This document shows positions 61,172 to 64,000 of a DNA stretch of 64,000 nucleotides, piece by piece; within the stretch, counting starts at the first letter, position 1, and each line of letters starts with the position of its first letter. The position numbers and the translations under genes were made by a program. Origin of the DNA: Betaproteobacteria bacterium (GTDB lineage: Bacteria; Pseudomonadota; Gammaproteobacteria; Burkholderiales; Usitatibacteraceae); the NCBI GenBank assembly GCA_016711875.1, contig JADJSD010000005.1, forward strand, positions 62,001-126,000, in the 5' to 3' direction. The notes below the pieces were generated by a model that was not told the DNA's origin, made no database searches, and saw only the letters and a list, made by a program, of their open reading frames with translations.

Positions 61172-64000
61172 CTAGTACACCACCTCGACGTTCGGCTCGG
61201 TGAGCCAGTCGGCGAGCGAGGCGAGCAGCGGCTCCGACACCTTCACGCGGTAGGCGTCCGGCAGCCGGATGTCGCATTCCCCCCCGGCGTTGCGGTAGCG
61301 GATCGACACCGCGCACTTGCCGCCCGCGTAGGGCGCGAGGATCGCCTTCAGCTTCGCCGAGTCGGCCTGCCCGTTGATCGACAGGCGCAGCGCGCGCGCG
61401 TAGTGGCTGCGGACCTGCGCGAGCTCCATGAGCTCGTCCGCCGTGACGCGCATGCCGCCGGAAAAATCGTCGTGCTGCACGCGCCCCTTCACGACGACCA
61501 CCTGGTCTTCCTGGATGGCCGCCCGGCGCTCGTGGAAAAGCTCGCCGAACACCGCGACCTCGACGCGGGCCGTGCCGTCGTCCAGCTGCAGGATGGCCAT
61601 GCGCCCGCGGCGCGAGTTGCGCATGGTGACGCCGTAGATGACGCCCGCGGCCATCTGCGGCTCGTTGGCCGGCACGAGGCTCGCGAGCGGCGTGCGGGCG
61701 ACGCGCCGGAGCTCGTCGCGGTAGGAATTGAAGGGGTGGCCGCTCAGGTAGAAGCCCAGGCTCTGCTTTTCCGCGAGGAGCCGCTCGCGCTCCGGCCAGG
61801 GGGGCGTTCGCTGCAGCTCGAACACCTCCGCCGTCGCTTCCTCCGCGCCGCCGAAGAGGCTCGTCTGCTGCTTGAAGTGCTCGCCCTTCTCCGCGAGCTC
61901 CAGCGCCGCGCCCAGGGAAGCGAGCAGGCTCGCGCGATTGGGTTCGAGCGCGTCGAAGGCCCCCGCCTTCACGAGCGCCTCCATGGCCCGCCGGTTCACC
62001 ACGCGGCGGTCGACGCGGCGGCAGAAATCGCCCAGGTCGCGGAACGGGCCGCCCGCTTCGCGCGCCGCCACGAGATTGGCGATGGCCTGCTCTCCCGTGC
62101 CCTTCACGGCGCCCAGGCCGTAGCGCAGGCGCTTCGCGTCGAGCGGCACGAAGCGGTAGCCCGATTCGTTGATGTCCGGCGGCAGGACCGTGAGGCCCTG
62201 CAGCTTCGCGTCGTCGTGGAAGAGCTGGACCTTGTCCGTGTCGTCCATGACCGCCGACAGGTTGGCCGCCATGAACGCCGAGAGATGGTGCGCCTTGAGG
62301 TAGGCGGTCTGGTAGGCGACGAGCGCGTAGGCCGCGGCGTGCGACTTGTTGAAGCCGTAGCCCGCGAACTTCTCCATGAGGTCGAAGGTTTCCTGCGCCT
62401 GCGGCTGCGTGAGCCCGTTCTTCAGGGCCCCCTCGGTGAAGATGGCGCGCTGCGCGGCCATCTCCTCGGGCTTCTTCTTGCCCATGGCGCGGCGCAGCAG
62501 GTCGGCGCCGCCGAGCGTGTAGCCGGCCAGCACCTGCGCGATCTGCATCACCTGCTCCTGGTACACCATGATCCCGTAGGTGGGCCCCAGGATCGGCTCC
62601 AGGCGCGGGTCCACGTACTGCACGCGCTGGCGGCCGTGCTTCCTCTCGATGAAGTCCGGGATCAGGTCCATCGGGCCGGGGCGGTAGAGGGCCACGAGCG
62701 CGATGATGTCCTCGAAGCGGTCGGGCTTCAGGCGCTTGATGAGGTCCTTCATGCCGCGCGATTCCAGCTGGAAGACGGCCGTCGTGTTGCCGCGGGAGAG
62801 CAACTGGTAGCTCGCCGGGTCGTCGAGCGGGATCGACTCGAGGCGGAAATCGCCGTGGCCGAGCGCGTGCACGTAGCGCACCGCCCGGTCCAGGATCGTG
62901 AGCGTGGTGAGGCCCAGGAAGTCGAACTTCACCAGCCCGACCTTCTCCACGTCGTCCTTCATGTACTGGCTGATGACGGCGGTGGAGCCTTCGGCGCAGT
63001 AAAGCGGCGTGAAGTCCGTGAGCTTGCCCGGGGCGATGACGACGCCGCCCGCGTGCATGCCGACGTTGCGGGTGAGGCCCTCGAGCGCCCGGGCGAGGCG
63101 CATGAGCTCGCCGACCTCCTCCTGTTCGTCGACGAGCTGCTTCAACTGCGGCTCCGCCTTCATCGCGGCCTCGAGCGTGATGCCCAGCTCGAAGGGAATC
63201 AACTTCGCGATGCGGTCGACCTCGCCGTAGCCCATGCCGAGCACGCGGCCGACGTCGCGCACGACGGCCTTGGCGGCCATGGTGCCGAAGGTGGCGATCT
63301 GCGAGACGCATTGCGGGCCGTACTTGGCGCGAACGTATTCGATGACGCGGTCGCGGCCGTTCTGGCAGAAGTCGATGTCGAAGTCGGGCATCGAGATCCG
63401 CTCGGGGTTCAGGAACCGCTCGAAGAGCAGGTCGTAGCGCAGCGGATCGAGGTCCGTGATGCCGAGCGAATAGGCCACGAGCGAGCCCGCGCCCGAGCCG
63501 CGCCCCGGCCCCACGGGCACCCCGTTCGACTTCGCCCAGTTGATGAAGTCGGCCACGATGAGGAAGTAGCCCGCGAAACCCATGTGGATGATGGTCTTCG
63601 CCTCGAACTCCAGGCGGTCGCGGTAGCGCGGGAAGGCCTCGGCACGCGCGGCCTCCTCCGGGTAGAGCACCGCCATGCGATTCCCGAGGCCGGCGCGGGC
63701 CGCCTCGCGCAGGTAGTCCTCGATCGTCTCGCCGCCCGGCGTCGGGAAGTCCGGCAGGCGGGCCTTGCCCAGCGCGAACTCGTAACTGCAGCGCCGGGCG
63801 ATCTCGACCGAATTCTCGAGGGCCTCGGGCAGGTCCGAGAAGAGCTCCGCCATCTCGGCCTGGGTCTTGAAGTACTGCGAGGGCAGGAACTGCTTCGGGC
63901 GCCGGGCATCCCCCAGCACGTAGCCCTGGGCGATGCACACGCGCGCCTCGTGCGCGTCGAAATGCTCCGGCTTCACGAACTGGATGGGGTGCGTCGCGAC
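61172..64000 (-). CDS. dnaE: DNA polymerase III alpha subunit, N-terminus beyond window
   Basis: 943 codons from inside the gene to the stop. The N-terminal PHP domain and start lie beyond the right edge. The catalytic aspartates appear in PDFDIDFCQNGRDRVIEYV and KFDFLGLTTLTILDRAV; fingers, the helix-hairpin-helix, an OB-fold (VTMRNSRRGRMAILQLDDGT) and the C-terminal tau-binding region follow. This is the replicative DnaE1 type, the essential chromosomal polymerase. Confidence 0.97.
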   Translation of the reverse strand, partial: VATHPIQFVKPEHFDAHEARVCIAQGYVLGDARRPKQFLPSQYFKTQAEMAELFSDLPEALENSVEIARRCSYEFALGKARLPDFPTPGGETIEDYLREAARAGLGNRMAVLYPEEAARAEAFPRYRDRLEFEAKTIIHMGFAGYFLIVADFINWAKSNGVPVGPGRGSGAGSLVAYSLGITDLDPLRYDLLFERFLNPERISMPDFDIDFCQNGRDRVIEYVRAKYGPQCVSQIATFGTMAAKAVVRDVGRVLGMGYGEVDRIAKLIPFELGITLEAAMKAEPQLKQLVDEQEEVGELMRLARALEGLTRNVGMHAGGVVIAPGKLTDFTPLYCAEGSTAVISQYMKDDVEKVGLVKFDFLGLTTLTILDRAVRYVHALGHGDFRLESIPLDDPASYQLLSRGNTTAVFQLESRGMKDLIKRLKPDRFEDIIALVALYRPGPMDLIPDFIERKHGRQRVQYVDPRLEPILGPTYGIMVYQEQVMQIAQVLAGYTLGGADLLRRAMGKKKPEEMAAQRAIFTEGALKNGLTQPQAQETFDLMEKFAGYGFNKSHAAAYALVAYQTAYLKAHHLSAFMAANLSAVMDDTDKVQLFHDDAKLQGLTVLPPDINESGYRFVPLDAKRLRYGLGAVKGTGEQAIANLVAAREAGGPFRDLGDFCRRVDRRVVNRRAMEALVKAGAFDALEPNRASLLASLGAALELAEKGEHFKQQTSLFGGAEEATAEVFELQRTPPWPERERLLAEKQSLGFYLSGHPFNSYRDELRRVARTPLASLVPANEPQMAAGVIYGVTMRNSRRGRMAILQLDDGTARVEVAVFGELFHERRAAIQEDQVVVVKGRVQHDDFSGGMRVTADELMELAQVRSHYARALRLSINGQADSAKLKAILAPYAGGKCAVSIRYRNAGGECDIRLPDAYRVKVSEPLLASLADWLTEPNVEVVY

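Overview
The window is 64 kb of very GC-rich DNA packed with protein genes, many overlapping by 1 to 35 bases. I see no rRNA, tRNA, CRISPR array, prophage or intact insertion sequence. The gene content points to a betaproteobacterium: several TctC-type solute-binding proteins, DUF3422, DUF6352 and DUF6494 proteins, a CobD/CbiB-like protein, and the lexA-recA-recX and ugpBAEC-glpK sets. I cannot name the genus from sequence alone.

Layout. (1) Bases 1-7860, minus strand: alaS, carrying a one-base frameshift near its start, then a chain of touching or overlapping genes: a Ser-rich membrane protein, a fused double glycosyltransferase, DUF3422, a NUDIX hydrolase and an unknown gene cut by the window edge. 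(2) 8000-10071: an internally deleted DUF218 gene and two Crp/Fnr-type regulators. (3) 10177-15000: small stress and envelope proteins (crystallin/glycine-zipper protein, CsbD, DUF3096, DUF883, BON lipoprotein, transglutaminase, LEA-like lipoprotein) and a truncated phospholipase-D-like remnant. (4) 15163-26473: a 2906-residue cyclic beta-1,2-glucan synthase, a VIT1-like transporter, a protein with three CX10C units and more small membrane proteins; a decayed PAS gene follows. (5) 26913-29909, minus strand: vapB, vapC, lexA, recA, recX, with a striking double operator in the lexA promoter. (6) 29940-30900: a lower-GC accessory patch with REP-like inverted pairs around a lipoprotein gene. (7) 30865-38852: pncC, a GNAT gene, the glycerol-3-phosphate ABC transporter ugpBAEC and glpK. 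(8) 38849-42025: orn, an M48 protease, phhB, rsgA. (9) 42087-50904: a carboxylate uptake and catabolic region (TAXI binding protein, alpha/beta hydrolase, three TctC, TctAB, LigI-like amidohydrolase) plus a CobD/CbiB-like protein. (10) 51309-64000: acyltransferase, threonine dehydratase-like enzyme, DUF6494, DUF6352, ornithine decarboxylase with a candidate leader peptide, dcd, apbC, metG, a GGQ release-factor-like protein, acylphosphatase and most of dnaE.

How the genes fit together. The ugp genes and glpK would both feed glycerol-3-phosphate into the cell. TctABC with the LigI-like and enol-lactonase-like hydrolases looks like uptake and ring-fission-product metabolism of aromatic-derived acids. 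The 10-26 kb region reads as an osmotic, desiccation or envelope-stress island built around periplasmic glucan synthesis. The most distinctive regulatory signal is the lexA promoter, where two GAAC-N4-GTTC palindromes sit exactly over the spacer and start region, upstream of a LexA whose DNA-binding domain looks unusual.
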